Below, in pieces: positions 7,858 through 18,127 of a stretch of 64,000 nucleotides of DNA. The notes under the pieces are model-generated. The model did no database searches. It had not been told where the DNA came from and was given only the letters and a program-made list of their open reading frames with translations. Origin of the DNA: Xenorhabdus doucetiae (GTDB lineage Bacteria > Pseudomonadota > Gammaproteobacteria > Enterobacterales > Enterobacteriaceae). The stretch's first letter is position 1. The number at the start of each line of letters is the position of its first letter. Location of the stretch: the NCBI RefSeq assembly GCF_000968195.1, contig NZ_FO704550.1, forward strand, positions 4,030,001 to 4,094,000, written 5' to 3'. A program made the translations under genes and the position numbers.

Positions 7858-9681
7858 TTAAACGTCTTTGCTGCGGTTTGCACGGCGGCGATCGTTTTCA
7901 GTCAGATGACGCTTACGCAGGCGAATTGACTCTGGCGTCACTTCAACCAATTCGTCGTCATCAATAAACTCCAACGCCTGCTCCAAAGTTTTCTTGAGAT
8001 GTGGAGACAGGGTGGTTGCTTCATCCGTGCCTGATGCACGCACGTTAGTCAGTTTCTTACCGGTCAGGCAGTTAACGGTCAGGTCATTTGAACGCGAGTG
8101 AATACCGATGATCTGGCCTTCATACACTTCCGTACCGTGACCGAGGAACAATTTACCGCGCTCCTGCAATCCATACAGCGCGTAAGCCACGGCCTTGCCT
8201 TGTCCGTTGGAAATCAGTACGCCATTGAGGCGACGGCCAATTTCACCCGGACGAATATCGTCGTAATGGCTGAATGTGGCATACAGCAGGCCAGTACCCG
8301 ACGTCATGGTCATAAATTCAGTACGGAAGCCGATCAAACCACGGCTTGGGATCACGTAATCAAGACGCACGCGGCCTTTTCCGTCCGGCAGCATGTCGCG
8401 CATTTCACCTTTACGCTCACCCAACGCCTGCATCACGTCACCCTGATGCTGTTCTTCGATATCCAGCGTCACCTGCTCGAAAGGTTCCTGCTTACGGCCA
8501 TCAATTTCACGGAAAATCACTTTTGGACGAGAAACGCCCATCTCGAAACCTTCACGGCGCATGTTCTCAATCAGCACGGACAGGTGCAGTTCACCACGGC
8601 CGGATACGCGGAATGCGTCCGGATCTTCCGTTTCTTCAACGCGCAGCGCAACGTTATGCACCAGCTCTTTTTTCAGGCGATCAAGGATCTGGCGGGAAGT
8701 CACGTATTTACCTTCACGGCCACAGAACGGTGAAGTATTGACGCAGAAATACATGCTGACGGTCGGTTCATCAACCGCCAGTGCCGGCAACGCTTCAACC
8801 GCGTTGACTTCACACAGGGTATCAGAAATATTCAGTTCGCCCAGACCGGTAATGGCGATGATATCGCCCGCTTCCGCCTTATCGGACTCGATACGCTCCA
8901 GCCCCAAATGGCTAAAGACTTTACCGACTTTACCGTTGCGGGTTTTTCCTTCGCTATCAATGATAGTAATGTTCTGGTTGGGTTTTACTGTACCGCGTTT
9001 AATACGGCCAATACCGATAACCCCGACATAGCTGTTGTAATCCAACTGCGAAATCTGCATCTGGAACGGGCCATCAAGGTCAACCTTCGGCGGTTCAACG
9101 TGATTGACGATAGCCTGATACAACGGAGTCATGTCTTCCGCCATCTCGGTATGCTCGTTACCGGCAACGCCCATCAGTGCAGAAGCATAAATGATCGGGA
9201 AATCTAACTGTTCATCGGTAGCACCAAGGTTCACAAACAGGTCAAACACCTGATCCACTACCCAGTCAGGACGTGCGCCAGGGCGGTCAACTTTGTTGAT
9301 CACCACGATAGGCTTCAGGCCATGAGCAAACGCTTTCTGGGTGACGAAACGGGTCTGTGGCATTGGGCCATCCATCGCATCCACCAGCAGCAGAACACTG
9401 TCAACCATTGACATCACGCGCTCAACCTCACCACCAAAGTCGGCGTGGCCCGGGGTATCTACGATATTGATACGGTAGTCATTCCATTTAATCGCGGTGT
9501 TTTTTGCCAGAATGGTGATACCACGTTCTTTTTCCAGATCATTGGAGTCCATCACACGTTCAGTGGTTGCAGCACGTTCACCGAAAGTACCGGACTGTTG
9601 CAGGAGTTTATCCACCAGCGTGGTTTTGCCGTGGTCGACGTGAGCGATGATGGCGATATTTCTTAAGTTATTAATTGACAA
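7858..9681 (-). CDS. typA: Ribosome-associated GTPase TypA/BipA
   Basis: This 607-residue translational GTPase matches the normal length of BipA/TypA. It binds the ribosome and assists 50S assembly and growth under cold or other stress. The GTP-binding motifs are clear: P-loop AHVDHGKTT (about residues 14-22), switch II DTPGHADFG, and NKVD. The EF-G-like domains III and V follow, and then the BipA-specific C terminus (VTPESIRLRKRHL). In E. coli it is divergent from glnA across a short gap. Here that gap holds a 21-kb accessory island, yet typA keeps its own upstream region (9682-9932) and terminator. Confidence 0.97.
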   Translation of the reverse strand: MSINNLRNIAIIAHVDHGKTTLVDKLLQQSGTFGERAATTERVMDSNDLEKERGITILAKNTAIKWNDYRINIVDTPGHADFGGEVERVMSMVDSVLLLVDAMDGPMPQTRFVTQKAFAHGLKPIVVINKVDRPGARPDWVVDQVFDLFVNLGATDEQLDFPIIYASALMGVAGNEHTEMAEDMTPLYQAIVNHVEPPKVDLDGPFQMQISQLDYNSYVGVIGIGRIKRGTVKPNQNITIIDSEGKTRNGKVGKVFSHLGLERIESDKAEAGDIIAITGLGELNISDTLCEVNAVEALPALAVDEPTVSMYFCVNTSPFCGREGKYVTSRQILDRLKKELVHNVALRVEETEDPDAFRVSGRGELHLSVLIENMRREGFEMGVSRPKVIFREIDGRKQEPFEQVTLDIEEQHQGDVMQALGERKGEMRDMLPDGKGRVRLDYVIPSRGLIGFRTEFMTMTSGTGLLYATFSHYDDIRPGEIGRRLNGVLISNGQGKAVAYALYGLQERGKLFLGHGTEVYEGQIIGIHSRSNDLTVNCLTGKKLTNVRASGTDEATTLSPHLKKTLEQALEFIDDDELVEVTPESIRLRKRHLTENDRRRANRSKDV

Positions 9682-9860
9682 GTATTTTTACCGTTTAGCT
9701 ATTTGAGAACATATTAGATAAGTGCAGCATGGCAGAACGCCACTGCACGCATCTAACGAAAAATATGCTGCTATTTTACACGTTATAACCACAGAGTGAA
9801 ATAAATGTGAGGTGTATCACCTTAGAAGTTGCGGTCATGTATTAGCGGGTTAGCAAAATG

Positions 9861-9889
9861 CAGGCTGCCTAAGCACGGGCGGCAGCCTG
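9861..9889. repeat. Inverted repeat (9-bp arms) between typA and the adhesin gene
   Basis: CAGGCTGCC at 9861-9869 pairs with GGCAGCCTG at 9881-9889. There is no T run, so it could be a protein site or a transcript hairpin at the left edge of the island. Confidence 0.55.
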
Positions 9890-9900
9890 TAAAGCGGGAA

Positions 9901-9922
9901 ACCTCGCCCGATAGGGCGAGGT
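9901..9922 (-). terminator. Hairpin terminator of adhesin gene 1
   Basis: The ACCTCGCCC/GGGCGAGGT stem with a four-base loop lies 11 bases past the adhesin stop on the minus strand. Only three T follow the stem, so termination strength is uncertain. Confidence 0.6.
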
Positions 9923-9932
9923 CAGTCACTGG

Positions 9933-12900
9933 CTATTTATATTTTACACAGACAACGAATGCTGGTTCAGGATTCTTTGAACCACTCTCGTCTACATACC
10001 CATAGTAAGAATTAAATGAGAAATAACCCGATTTTTGCTTTGATTTTACCTTAATGCTCTGCTCCTGATTATCTTTATGATTAAAATCATCCAGAAAACC
10101 AAACTCATAAGGAGATAAGTTATGCGCACTATATTCATCATATAATGATGTAATTGAAGTTGAACTTGCTTGCTCTACATCAGTATCTAGAGGGCTAGTC
10201 GCACCAGCACTCTCACAAGTCTCATTATGATCAGTTGGTTTGGAAGGATTGGGATACCGCGTGTTCATGGGTGTAAACTGTCTCAGAGGATCGGTCTTAT
10301 AAGTATATTGATATATTGCTCCATTTTTTCTTGTGACAGTAGCAGTAATGTCGGCTGGTGCCAGACTGATAAATGTTATTACACCGCTTTGATCTATAGA
10401 AATTGCTGAACTGGTTGTGTGGTAATGCACATCTTCTCCACCATCAGATAAGTTTTCCCCCCCATCCGGATTTGAGCTAGAGGGTTTTCTCAATTCGCCT
10501 CGCAAGCTGGGGAATATATTATATGGTTTGTTATTTTCCGTAAAATATGCATAAGCTTTTTCATTACTAACGTTATAAATCCTAATTCCCGCTTTCTCCG
10601 GTACTGCGGCAAAGCTAACATTTTGACTGGCGAGTCCAGTCATAGGATCACCCTGTGAATTATCCATATAAAATGTTACTGGAAGGTTGTCAAATCCCAC
10701 ATGACTCATCAATGTTGCATATAAATACCCGTTTCCGTCCGTCTTATTTGCTTGGTCCCAATCAGGTTGAGGTATCTCAGAACCCTCATCAATATTATGC
10801 TGATTAGGGGCACGTACCCACTTCACATTACTGATGACCTGATTAGCCACAGGAGTATCGACGCCACCAACTTTTCTGGTAATCAGTGCCCTATATATAT
10901 ATTTACCGTTCCCATCACCAAGCAATGGATTGTGCGGATCAAACGGTTCTGGCGGCTTGTTAGGAGCTTTCCATGTCCCGTTTTTGTCAACGCCATAAAC
11001 CTCAACACTGTGAATTTCAAACTCAGGCTGTTGAAAAGAGATTGGATCTGAACATTGCTCTGGTGACAAAGGCTGACCAAAAGACGGTGCACCAGTATCA
11101 GCAACAGTAAGGCAAACTTGTGCATTTGTGGTCAGCGGCGTATCCGCTGTGCTGGTTAATGTTGCCTTTAATGCTCCATTAGACACACTCACTTTCCCGG
11201 TTGGCGATAAAGTTAGCCCTTTAACGGTACCGCTGGCAGGCTGCTTGATCCGCCATTGAAATTGAAACCCAGTTCCCGTATAAGGCTTGCCATCCGCACC
11301 CATGACTGCCGCCGTCAAGTCATACGAATCACCGGGGGAGAGCGTTCCGTTATTTTGCGTGAATTGCAGTGGCTTAATTTCCGGCCAGACGAATTTTATG
11401 GGATCGGCATCCAGTGACTTACCTTCGGAAGAAACCGTGACAATCACATTTTCAGGTTCATTCGGAAGTGCCGTTGCAAGCTTGCTGGTGAGTATTGCCG
11501 TTGCTTTCCCATGCTGATTCGTTTTTTCGTCTTTATGGATAAAACTGACACCCGGCGGAATAGGCTTTTTCAGATCCCAATCGACTTTTTTATCGCTTTG
11601 AGGCTGCGTCGCATCATCAGTAATGGTGACGATATAGGTGTAGTGCTCATTAACCAATCGGCTATCCACCTGATCAGGGGTGATACTGATATTTCCGGCT
11701 TTGAAATCTACCGTATATGTTGCCTTCACGGTTTGCTTCCCTACAGTGAGGGATACCAAAACGTCTTTGACGGCCTTATTACTGGTTAAGGTTGCCGTTA
11801 ATCTCCCCTGCTCATCGGTTGTCTTATCAGATGGAACCAGATCAAGTCCTTTAATACCTTTGGGTTTCTCTATATTCCACACGGCATTCTTTATTTCTTC
11901 CTTGCGAACAGGTAGCCCATCTCCCCCCACAATCACCGCCTGATACTTATACTGGTCGTTCCTATTTCCCGCTAACGTCCTTGGCGGGGAGATCTGAATA
12001 TCCCCGCTAATGCGATAATTTTTGGTATCCGCAATAAAGTCCACAGAACATGTTGCCTGCACGGGCTTGTGGTTGCCAACGGTAAGTGAAACCAAAACAT
12101 CACCCTTGTATACCTTCTTACTGGTTAAGGATGCCGTTAATATTCCTCCGCCATCGGTTGTCAGATCGGATGGATCTAAATTAAGTCCGTCAATATTTTG
12201 GGGATTTTCTATCTTCCACACGGCATTCGGTATTTTGGCATTCGGAACAAATTTGCCATCACTCCCCACAATAGTCGCCTTATAGGTGTACTTATCGTGG
12301 CCGCCTGCCGTTACCGTTGCGGATGCCGGCGAGCTGCACTGAATATTCCCGTCAACGTGATAATCTTGGGGGGTTGTTGTCGTCGTAAAAGACACCGATT
12401 GTTCTGCCGGCACCGGTTTTTGATCGCCAATTGCCAGTGAAACCATCACATCCTTGATTGCCACGGTACTGGCCAAGGTTGTGGTTGCCGTTAATTTTCC
12501 CTCGCTATCCGTTGTGATGGCACCATTTGATGGATGCCAAATCAGCCCGGCTTGATCCTTATCCTTACTCCAGTTCACATCAGCAATTCCTTGGTTTTTC
12601 ACCGGATTATTATTGGTATCCAGAATCACTGCACTGTAGGTGTAAGTGTGAGCACCATCGGCGATAAGTGACGGTACTGCCGGAGAAACGGTGACTTTGC
12701 CCACATGAATATTGGCAGGGTTTGCATCAAAACTGACCTTGCCCGCTAATTGCGGTGACTGCCCACCCAGTTGCAGGTACACTTTGACTTCTTTATGTGG
12801 CTGAGTACTCACTAAGACCGGCTTACGTTTGAAATGCCCATGCTCAACAGTTGCAACCACACCTGAGGGTTCCCAATCAATAAACTGCAAGCCCGAATCC

Positions 12901-14444
12901 GCGCCGATTTTCGGATCGGTTAGCCACTGAACATGGTCAATCGTGGCACTTTTTATCGGTTTACCATTGACCGTATCAAAGGTAATCACTGGATCAAACG
13001 TATATCCGTCCTTTTTCTCCCCTGTCGCCGGCAATGGCCCCGGCGGGGTAAAGTTGGCTTCTTCCCGTTTTTGCAGCATAAAAGGCTTAACCATCACGCG
13101 CATTTCCGCCGGCGCTGATTTTTGGTTATTTTCCAGTTCAGCACGGGCATAGATGGGGTAATTGTTATTTTGGTTATCGCCGGATAAATATTTCGGCAGG
13201 GTGACGGTGATGGTATGACCGACACGAGAAGAGAGTTTGCCGCCGTGCTTTGCAAAATCGTCATTCGTTGTCCAGTGGATCTGCTTAACGGCGGTATTGG
13301 AAGATAACTTAACCGTAATATCTTGCTCTTCCTGACTGAACCCGGTGATGGTTTCCGGCAGAGTGAGTTGAACAATCGTTTTTTTCTGATGATCAAGCAC
13401 AATATTGTTGTTTCGCTCTACCAGATCATAACGGCTGCCCGCCAGTGTCCGCATTGCGGCCACGTTGTCGGGTGATAATTGTGCACTGAGGGGAACGCCC
13501 AGTTTATAACTTAAGTTCGCCAAAAACTGGGTTTCACTGTGCCCGCTTCCCCCTTGTTTATAATCCATACCCAAGGTGAATAAGGGGACAGGCGTATAAG
13601 TCAGCCCCAATTTAGCCAGACTGGGGTTTTTCTGTTTAGTATCACGATTGAATAAGGTCACGTTGTCGCCAAAATACTGCTCATAGGCCAATTTTGCCCC
13701 CAGATTCGGGTAAGCAGGCAAGAAAAACTCCCCATTAATGTCATAACCGTTGGCAGGGCGTTCATCGTAATCTTTAAAATGCTGTGAATTCCGCCAGTCA
13801 CTTAAACGGTAATAAGTATTGGCGGAAAATTTAATATAATCTCCCCATATTTCTCCCCCCAACCCCAGGCGCTGGTTTTTACCCGTGAGATCACGGTCAT
13901 AAAAAGTATTCAGGCCATACATCCAGTCCTGATAAAAATAACGCCCGCCTAATCCGACGTTAATGGTATCCCGGCTGTCTTTATTGCGATAACCCAGTTG
14001 GGAAAAGAACAGCCAATCGGTTTTATTGTCATAAAGCGGCAATAAGAGATCGAGTGCGTTATTTTTTAGGGTTCCCTTTCTATCCAGCCCAAAATTAATT
14101 CTGGCCGTCCCAAACTGGGATAACCATTTTTGTGTTTCAGAAGCAACGGTGCTGTTAAGTTTGCCCAAAGCGTAGGATTTGGCTTGTTCAGTGAGTTCAG
14201 AGGGTGAAGATGACAAAATATTGCTGACCGTCTGGATATTACTGGCAATTAATTGGGGTGTGTCAGCGTTCGAGCTATTCTGATTTTTCCCTAAATTATC
14301 TTTCCTATTTTTATTGTCTATTTCTTGCGGATACGCTCTTCCTGCTTCTATGTTGCCATCAGCAATCGCATTGATCATTGAAGATGGCAGTAACAATAGA
14401 CCCAGCACAGTGAAAAAAAATATTTTATTAATATATAAATTCAT
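9933..14444 (-). CDS. Inverse autotransporter adhesin (intimin/invasin-like) with Big_1-type Ig repeats, copy 1
   Basis: This protein of about 1503 residues has the layout of intimin/invasin-type adhesins. A signal peptide (NKIFFFTVLGLLLLPSSMI) comes first, then a linker containing SYALGKLNSTVASETQKWLSQ, which precedes the membrane barrel in this family. The barrel spans about residues 110-350 (TARINFGLDRKG, YFYQDWMYGLNTFYD, YDINGEFFLPAYPNLGAKL, SHLSYKLGVPL-type strands). After the plug-like VERNNNIVLDH segment come roughly eight Ig-like repeats, recognisable from recurring TVSPAVPSLIADGAHTYTY and DVLVSLTVG blocks. The C-terminal domain carries two widely spaced Cys (NETCESAG and FVVCVKYK), like the disulfide of intimin tips. 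The start at 14444 (MNLYINK) is preferred over an upstream start at 14534, because it aligns with the second copy. No LysM domain is evident. Confidence 0.9.
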   Translation of the reverse strand: MNLYINKIFFFTVLGLLLLPSSMINAIADGNIEAGRAYPQEIDNKNRKDNLGKNQNSSNADTPQLIASNIQTVSNILSSSPSELTEQAKSYALGKLNSTVASETQKWLSQFGTARINFGLDRKGTLKNNALDLLLPLYDNKTDWLFFSQLGYRNKDSRDTINVGLGGRYFYQDWMYGLNTFYDRDLTGKNQRLGLGGEIWGDYIKFSANTYYRLSDWRNSQHFKDYDERPANGYDINGEFFLPAYPNLGAKLAYEQYFGDNVTLFNRDTKQKNPSLAKLGLTYTPVPLFTLGMDYKQGGSGHSETQFLANLSYKLGVPLSAQLSPDNVAAMRTLAGSRYDLVERNNNIVLDHQKKTIVQLTLPETITGFSQEEQDITVKLSSNTAVKQIHWTTNDDFAKHGGKLSSRVGHTITVTLPKYLSGDNQNNNYPIYARAELENNQKSAPAEMRVMVKPFMLQKREEANFTPPGPLPATGEKKDGYTFDPVITFDTVNGKPIKSATIDHVQWLTDPKIGADSGLQFIDWEPSGVVATVEHGHFKRKPVLVSTQPHKEVKVYLQLGGQSPQLAGKVSFDANPANIHVGKVTVSPAVPSLIADGAHTYTYSAVILDTNNNPVKNQGIADVNWSKDKDQAGLIWHPSNGAITTDSEGKLTATTTLASTVAIKDVMVSLAIGDQKPVPAEQSVSFTTTTTPQDYHVDGNIQCSSPASATVTAGGHDKYTYKATIVGSDGKFVPNAKIPNAVWKIENPQNIDGLNLDPSDLTTDGGGILTASLTSKKVYKGDVLVSLTVGNHKPVQATCSVDFIADTKNYRISGDIQISPPRTLAGNRNDQYKYQAVIVGGDGLPVRKEEIKNAVWNIEKPKGIKGLDLVPSDKTTDEQGRLTATLTSNKAVKDVLVSLTVGKQTVKATYTVDFKAGNISITPDQVDSRLVNEHYTYIVTITDDATQPQSDKKVDWDLKKPIPPGVSFIHKDEKTNQHGKATAILTSKLATALPNEPENVIVTVSSEGKSLDADPIKFVWPEIKPLQFTQNNGTLSPGDSYDLTAAVMGADGKPYTGTGFQFQWRIKQPASGTVKGLTLSPTGKVSVSNGALKATLTSTADTPLTTNAQVCLTVADTGAPSFGQPLSPEQCSDPISFQQPEFEIHSVEVYGVDKNGTWKAPNKPPEPFDPHNPLLGDGNGKYIYRALITRKVGGVDTPVANQVISNVKWVRAPNQHNIDEGSEIPQPDWDQANKTDGNGYLYATLMSHVGFDNLPVTFYMDNSQGDPMTGLASQNVSFAAVPEKAGIRIYNVSNEKAYAYFTENNKPYNIFPSLRGELRKPSSSNPDGGENLSDGGEDVHYHTTSSAISIDQSGVITFISLAPADITATVTRKNGAIYQYTYKTDPLRQFTPMNTRYPNPSKPTDHNETCESAGATSPLDTDVEQASSTSITSLYDEYSAHNLSPYEFGFLDDFNHKDNQEQSIKVKSKQKSGYFSFNSYYGYVDESGSKNPEPAFVVCVKYK

Positions 14445-14632
14445 ATGCATATCCCAGAATATTTTTGACCGAATTATTTTATTCCCACACACAAACCCCA
14501 ATAACACCACAACTTTATATAGCACATGAACCATAATCCCACGTAATTACAAGAAATTATCAGTTGATAGTAGATGGTTATCGCTGGGAGGGGGTGATTT
14601 ATCAATCGAAGAAAGAATCATGATATGCTATT

Positions 14633-14670
14633 AAAAATTGACCTTTCACAAACAAAATGTAAAAGGTCAA
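14633..14670 (-). terminator. Terminator of the beta-sandwich protein gene A
   Basis: TTGACCTTT (14638-14646) pairs with AAAGGTCAA (14662-14670). Read on the minus strand the stem is followed by a T-rich tract. It lies 80 bases past the stop of the gene at 14749-16632. Confidence 0.75.
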
Positions 14671-14748
14671 ATTAAATTACCCTGCAAAAGATATATTGAC
14701 CTTTGAAATATCATTAATATACAAACCTAAATTAATAGCATTCTGATA

Positions 14749-16632
14749 TTAATCACAATCAGACCATATCCAGGCTGGCTTGGTATCGATACTTCCTTGC
14801 CAAACCTTACTATTAATCAATTGACCCTCTTTTTTAATTGAATAAGAAAAATAGATCTGCCCTGGGTCATTAGCATCAAGGATACCGTTTCCAGCAAGAT
14901 GCGTTTGATAAATACCGATTATTTTCGTATTCGTTTTATTATCAGAACCAACATCACTCGGCATGGTTACTGTAATAGGAAGATCTAATTTCTTCTTGTT
15001 TGCTACAATATGCAAATACAGAGTGACTTCAGATCCTAACGGTACTTTTGCCGTATCACTAGAGTCGCTCGTCCCGGTGATTTTAACAAATAATCCCGCA
15101 TCATCCTTGTTATTTTTATAATTAGAGATAATATTACAGTCTATAATTTTATCCTCTGTCACTAGATTATTATCATCAACGCCTGCACTGGAATAAACCT
15201 GACATTTATCGAAAACATCATTTAAAGGTGTTTCATCTTTGACATATTTCACCTGAATTGAATCTGATACGAATCTATCTGCATTATTTTTAATGACACT
15301 GTAATTAAAATCAACCGGTGTATCGGGGTTCAGAAAAATATCATAAGGTAACTGTATAAAGGGAGTGCCTAATTTCTCAGGCTCTGAAGGAAAAGGTTGA
15401 TCAACCATTAATCCATTAATAAAGAAAAAGATACTGTCACCATACTGAGCATTAGCATATTCGGGTATCACCACAGAGAATGTCGTAGAGCCGCCCTCAG
15501 AACGTAAAACACCTTGATTCTCCTCTGGAATAATAGGAGCATCGAGTGAATAATTGGGATCGGTTTTCTCACTATCGATGATATATAACGTTTTCTTGGC
15601 CTCAATCTCGGGTGTAACACCACTGATCTTCGAAAAAAGCTGAAGAACGACCGCACTATCTTGTTTAGCATAAACATAAAAAACCAATCGACCATTCGAA
15701 TCTGTATTAATGATCAAGCCTTTTTTAGCGCCTATCCGCCTGACTTGTAATTTTTCTTTTTTATCCGAAGAATAAAAATCAACTTTATCAAAATTATTTC
15801 TGGTATCAATGATATTAACCGGAGTACCCGATAAGCTCTTTTTCCCATCCCGATTTTTAAGTGTCGTACTAATTTTGGTATAATAATGACCATTTGGAGG
15901 AATGTTAATAGCAGTCGGCACTTTGATATAATCATGCCCGACATTAAACTGCATGGAAGAGACATCAACAGTTTGAGCGTAATATAACATACTGACTTTA
16001 TCAAACCCTACTGCTTCTGCATTCGGTTCAATATCAAACTGAACCGCACTATTTTCAAGCCCACCCTCATCAACATACAACTCAACAGTCACAACGCCCC
16101 TTTTCCCTCCATCATAAAGCGTTATCGGCGGAATATTTCTTTGCAGTTCGATACCCGATATCGTCGTTATATTGATATTAGCATCAGGTGAAATAACATT
16201 ATCCGATGTTAACGTAATATCAAGAGTAAGATATTGTCCTATGATGACATCTGAGCCAGATTTTACAGAAGTGCTGATTTTGTTATTTGATGCTTGATCA
16301 ACAACGGTGATAGTCACCGTTTCTGAGTAAACCGTGTTGTCGTCGAACTTAGCCAGAATTTGATAACTGACTTGATACTCTTGTGCGATGATTTCTGTTG
16401 AAGAAATATCTACTTCAATATATTGATCAAAGTTACTGTCTACTTTTTTCTTGGTACTGACAGAGATATCGCCATGAGTAAAATTGACAATGATCGTTTC
16501 ACCGCCCAAAAGCCTAACGGGTGGGGAAGTTGAGATTTTGACTTTAATATCCTCTCCTTGTAATTGAGATTTATCTAAAACATTATTTTTGGCTTGGGGC
16601 AAAATAGGAGGGGGTAATTGATAGTTGTTCAT
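14749..16632 (-). CDS. Beta-sandwich (Ig-like) protein of an adhesin-linked paralogous family, member A
   Basis: This 627-residue hydrophilic protein is rich in beta strands and has no signal peptide or membrane segment. It has a leader LPQAKNNVLDKSQLQGEDI (about residues 9-27) shared with the RCC1 protein at 29009-30895, then an Ig-like domain ending TITVVDQAS. It continues with a second domain (SGSDVIIGQYLTLDITL), a Big_1-like domain (LSGTPVNI and GRLVFYVYAKQ) and C-terminal domains with FDKCQVYSS, KVPLGSEVTLYLHI and the ending VWQGSIDT. The last four blocks recur in four other proteins to the right. AAGGA precedes the ATG. It sits between the two adhesin genes, facing copy 1. I do not know the function; a secreted or surface partner of the adhesins is a guess. 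Confidence 0.8.
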   Translation of the reverse strand: MNNYQLPPPILPQAKNNVLDKSQLQGEDIKVKISTSPPVRLLGGETIIVNFTHGDISVSTKKKVDSNFDQYIEVDISSTEIIAQEYQVSYQILAKFDDNTVYSETVTITVVDQASNNKISTSVKSGSDVIIGQYLTLDITLTSDNVISPDANINITTISGIELQRNIPPITLYDGGKRGVVTVELYVDEGGLENSAVQFDIEPNAEAVGFDKVSMLYYAQTVDVSSMQFNVGHDYIKVPTAINIPPNGHYYTKISTTLKNRDGKKSLSGTPVNIIDTRNNFDKVDFYSSDKKEKLQVRRIGAKKGLIINTDSNGRLVFYVYAKQDSAVVLQLFSKISGVTPEIEAKKTLYIIDSEKTDPNYSLDAPIIPEENQGVLRSEGGSTTFSVVIPEYANAQYGDSIFFFINGLMVDQPFPSEPEKLGTPFIQLPYDIFLNPDTPVDFNYSVIKNNADRFVSDSIQVKYVKDETPLNDVFDKCQVYSSAGVDDNNLVTEDKIIDCNIISNYKNNKDDAGLFVKITGTSDSSDTAKVPLGSEVTLYLHIVANKKKLDLPITVTMPSDVGSDNKTNTKIIGIYQTHLAGNGILDANDPGQIYFSYSIKKEGQLINSKVWQGSIDTKPAWIWSDCD

Positions 16633-16755
16633 AGCAATTAATCCTTTTTCATTAATAATTATTATAAATATTTATTTTTAAATTGAGATCTCACCATATA
16701 CAAAATAGATTGCGTTTGGCCAATGAAAATAAGTTATCACTTTTATGATTGTTAT

Positions 16756-17837
16756 CTTGGATTCGCATATTAAGCGCAACACCGTAATGAACGAAGTAAA
16801 TGAGTTGGGGTTCCTGTAAATAACTCATTCGGTGTTTTATAATCTCGTGTCTTACGTGGTCGATTATTTAGTCGGTTTGCCACAAGGTTAACCTCCCGCT
16901 CTGATACCTTATTAAAATCGGTTCCTTTTGGGAAGTAATCTCTGATTAATCCATTTATGTTCTCATTTATCCCTCTTTCCCAAGGGGAATACGGATGAGC
17001 AAAATAAATTTTTGTCTCTAAATTTTTACCGATCCGTTCGTGTTCGGCAAATTCGAGTCCGTTATCAAAGGTAATTGTTTTAACTTTATGTTTTATCATC
17101 GATAAATGTCTTGTCGCCGCTTTGGCAACACCTTCTGCTGTTTTATCTTCAAGTTTAATGATGATCGTAAATAACGATTTTCGTTCAACTAAAGTCAATA
17201 AGGCACTTTTACGATCTTTGCCAACGATAGTATCCCCTTCCCAATCCCCAATACGCTGCTTTTTATCAACAATTTTTGGGCGATTATCAATACTGACTCT
17301 GTTTTTAATTTTTCCTCTGTGCTCATGGCTTCCATAGCGTTTACGATACGGTTTTTTCGCTATCCTAAGATGTTGCCATAAATCACCGCCATTTATTTTA
17401 TCTTTATAAATCAATCGATAAATTGTTTCATGATGTAAAGAGATTTTCGCTTCCCGCTTGAGATAACCCACAACTTGTTCCGGACTTAAATCTTGCCAAA
17501 TTAACTGTTTTATCCACTTTGTTATCTCTGGCGTGATTTTTACGGCTTTTACTTAGAATGACGGCGTTCTAATGCTTTACGCTGAGCTTGTTCAGGTTCA
17601 TATTTCTCGGCTTCCCGGTTTCGTCTCAATTCCCGGCTAATTGTTGATGGGGCCCGATTAAGCGACGTTGCAATAAAACGTTGTGTAAAACCGGCTTCTT
17701 TTAAGCCGAAAATCTGGTATCTTTCTGTTTCGGTCAGTTGCGTATAGGCCATAGTGCATTTTCCTTTGGCGAGAAAGATGCCTACTATAGCAACTGACCG
17801 CCTTTCTTAGAAATTGCACTTACTATGCGAATCCAAG
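16756..17837 (-). mobile_element. IS30-family element
   Basis: The element is 1082 bp with imperfect inverted repeats of about 24 bp: CTTGGATTCGCATATTAAG on the left and CTTGGATTCGCATAGTAAG on the right when read inward. A TAT trinucleotide flanks both ends (16753-16755 and 17838-17840), a plausible 3-bp target duplication. It is inserted between member A of the beta-sandwich family and adhesin copy 2. Confidence 0.9.
16770..17752 (-). pseudogene. IS30-family transposase, frameshifted
   Basis: The N-terminal part (17549-17752) carries the IS30 helix-turn-helix: YTQLTETERYQIFGL and APSTISRELRRN. The main part (read from about 17550 down to 16770) has the DDE catalytic core: GDWEGDTIVG, ITFDNGLEF and PYSPWERGINENINGLIRDY with its terminal Glu. 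The two parts are in different frames; a single missing base near 17553 (CTAAGTAAAA) joins them. The central EQVVGYLKRE linker reads through in the second frame, so only one lesion is needed to explain it. It is inactive as written unless frameshifting occurs. Confidence 0.85.
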
Positions 17838-17983
17838 TATTAATTTTACTAGTCACGAATGAAAAAGATAAATTTGTTGTATTTTATGTTTTAATTTAGT
17901 GATAGTGAGTTATATTTATGGCAAGTTAATATAAACAATAAAAATCATCATGCGATTAATTTTTATAATTAATTGATAACTAT

Positions 17984-17996
17984 TTGTAATTACGTG
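17984..17996 (+). promoter_or_regulatory. Conserved upstream element of the adhesin genes
   Basis: TTGTAATTACGTG occurs here, 101 bases before the putative adhesin-2 start, and also in the equivalent place before adhesin 1 (minus strand, 14540-14552). Both are followed by a similar TGCTATA-AA segment. Conservation between otherwise diverged upstream regions suggests a promoter or regulator site. Confidence 0.45.
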
Positions 17997-18127
17997 AAAT
18001 AGTGGGCTATATGCTATACAAGAAATCATGATGTGATTCTAGATCATCTATTGAGTAAGAATAGTAATTTTTCCAAAAAAATCCTGAGAGAGATATATGA
18101 ACTCATATTTTAATAAAATGTTTTTTC

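Noticed and set aside
8098..8733. Long open frame (211 codons) antisense to typA
   Set aside because: It is the mirror of a highly conserved, codon-biased gene, and its translation has no recognisable domain.
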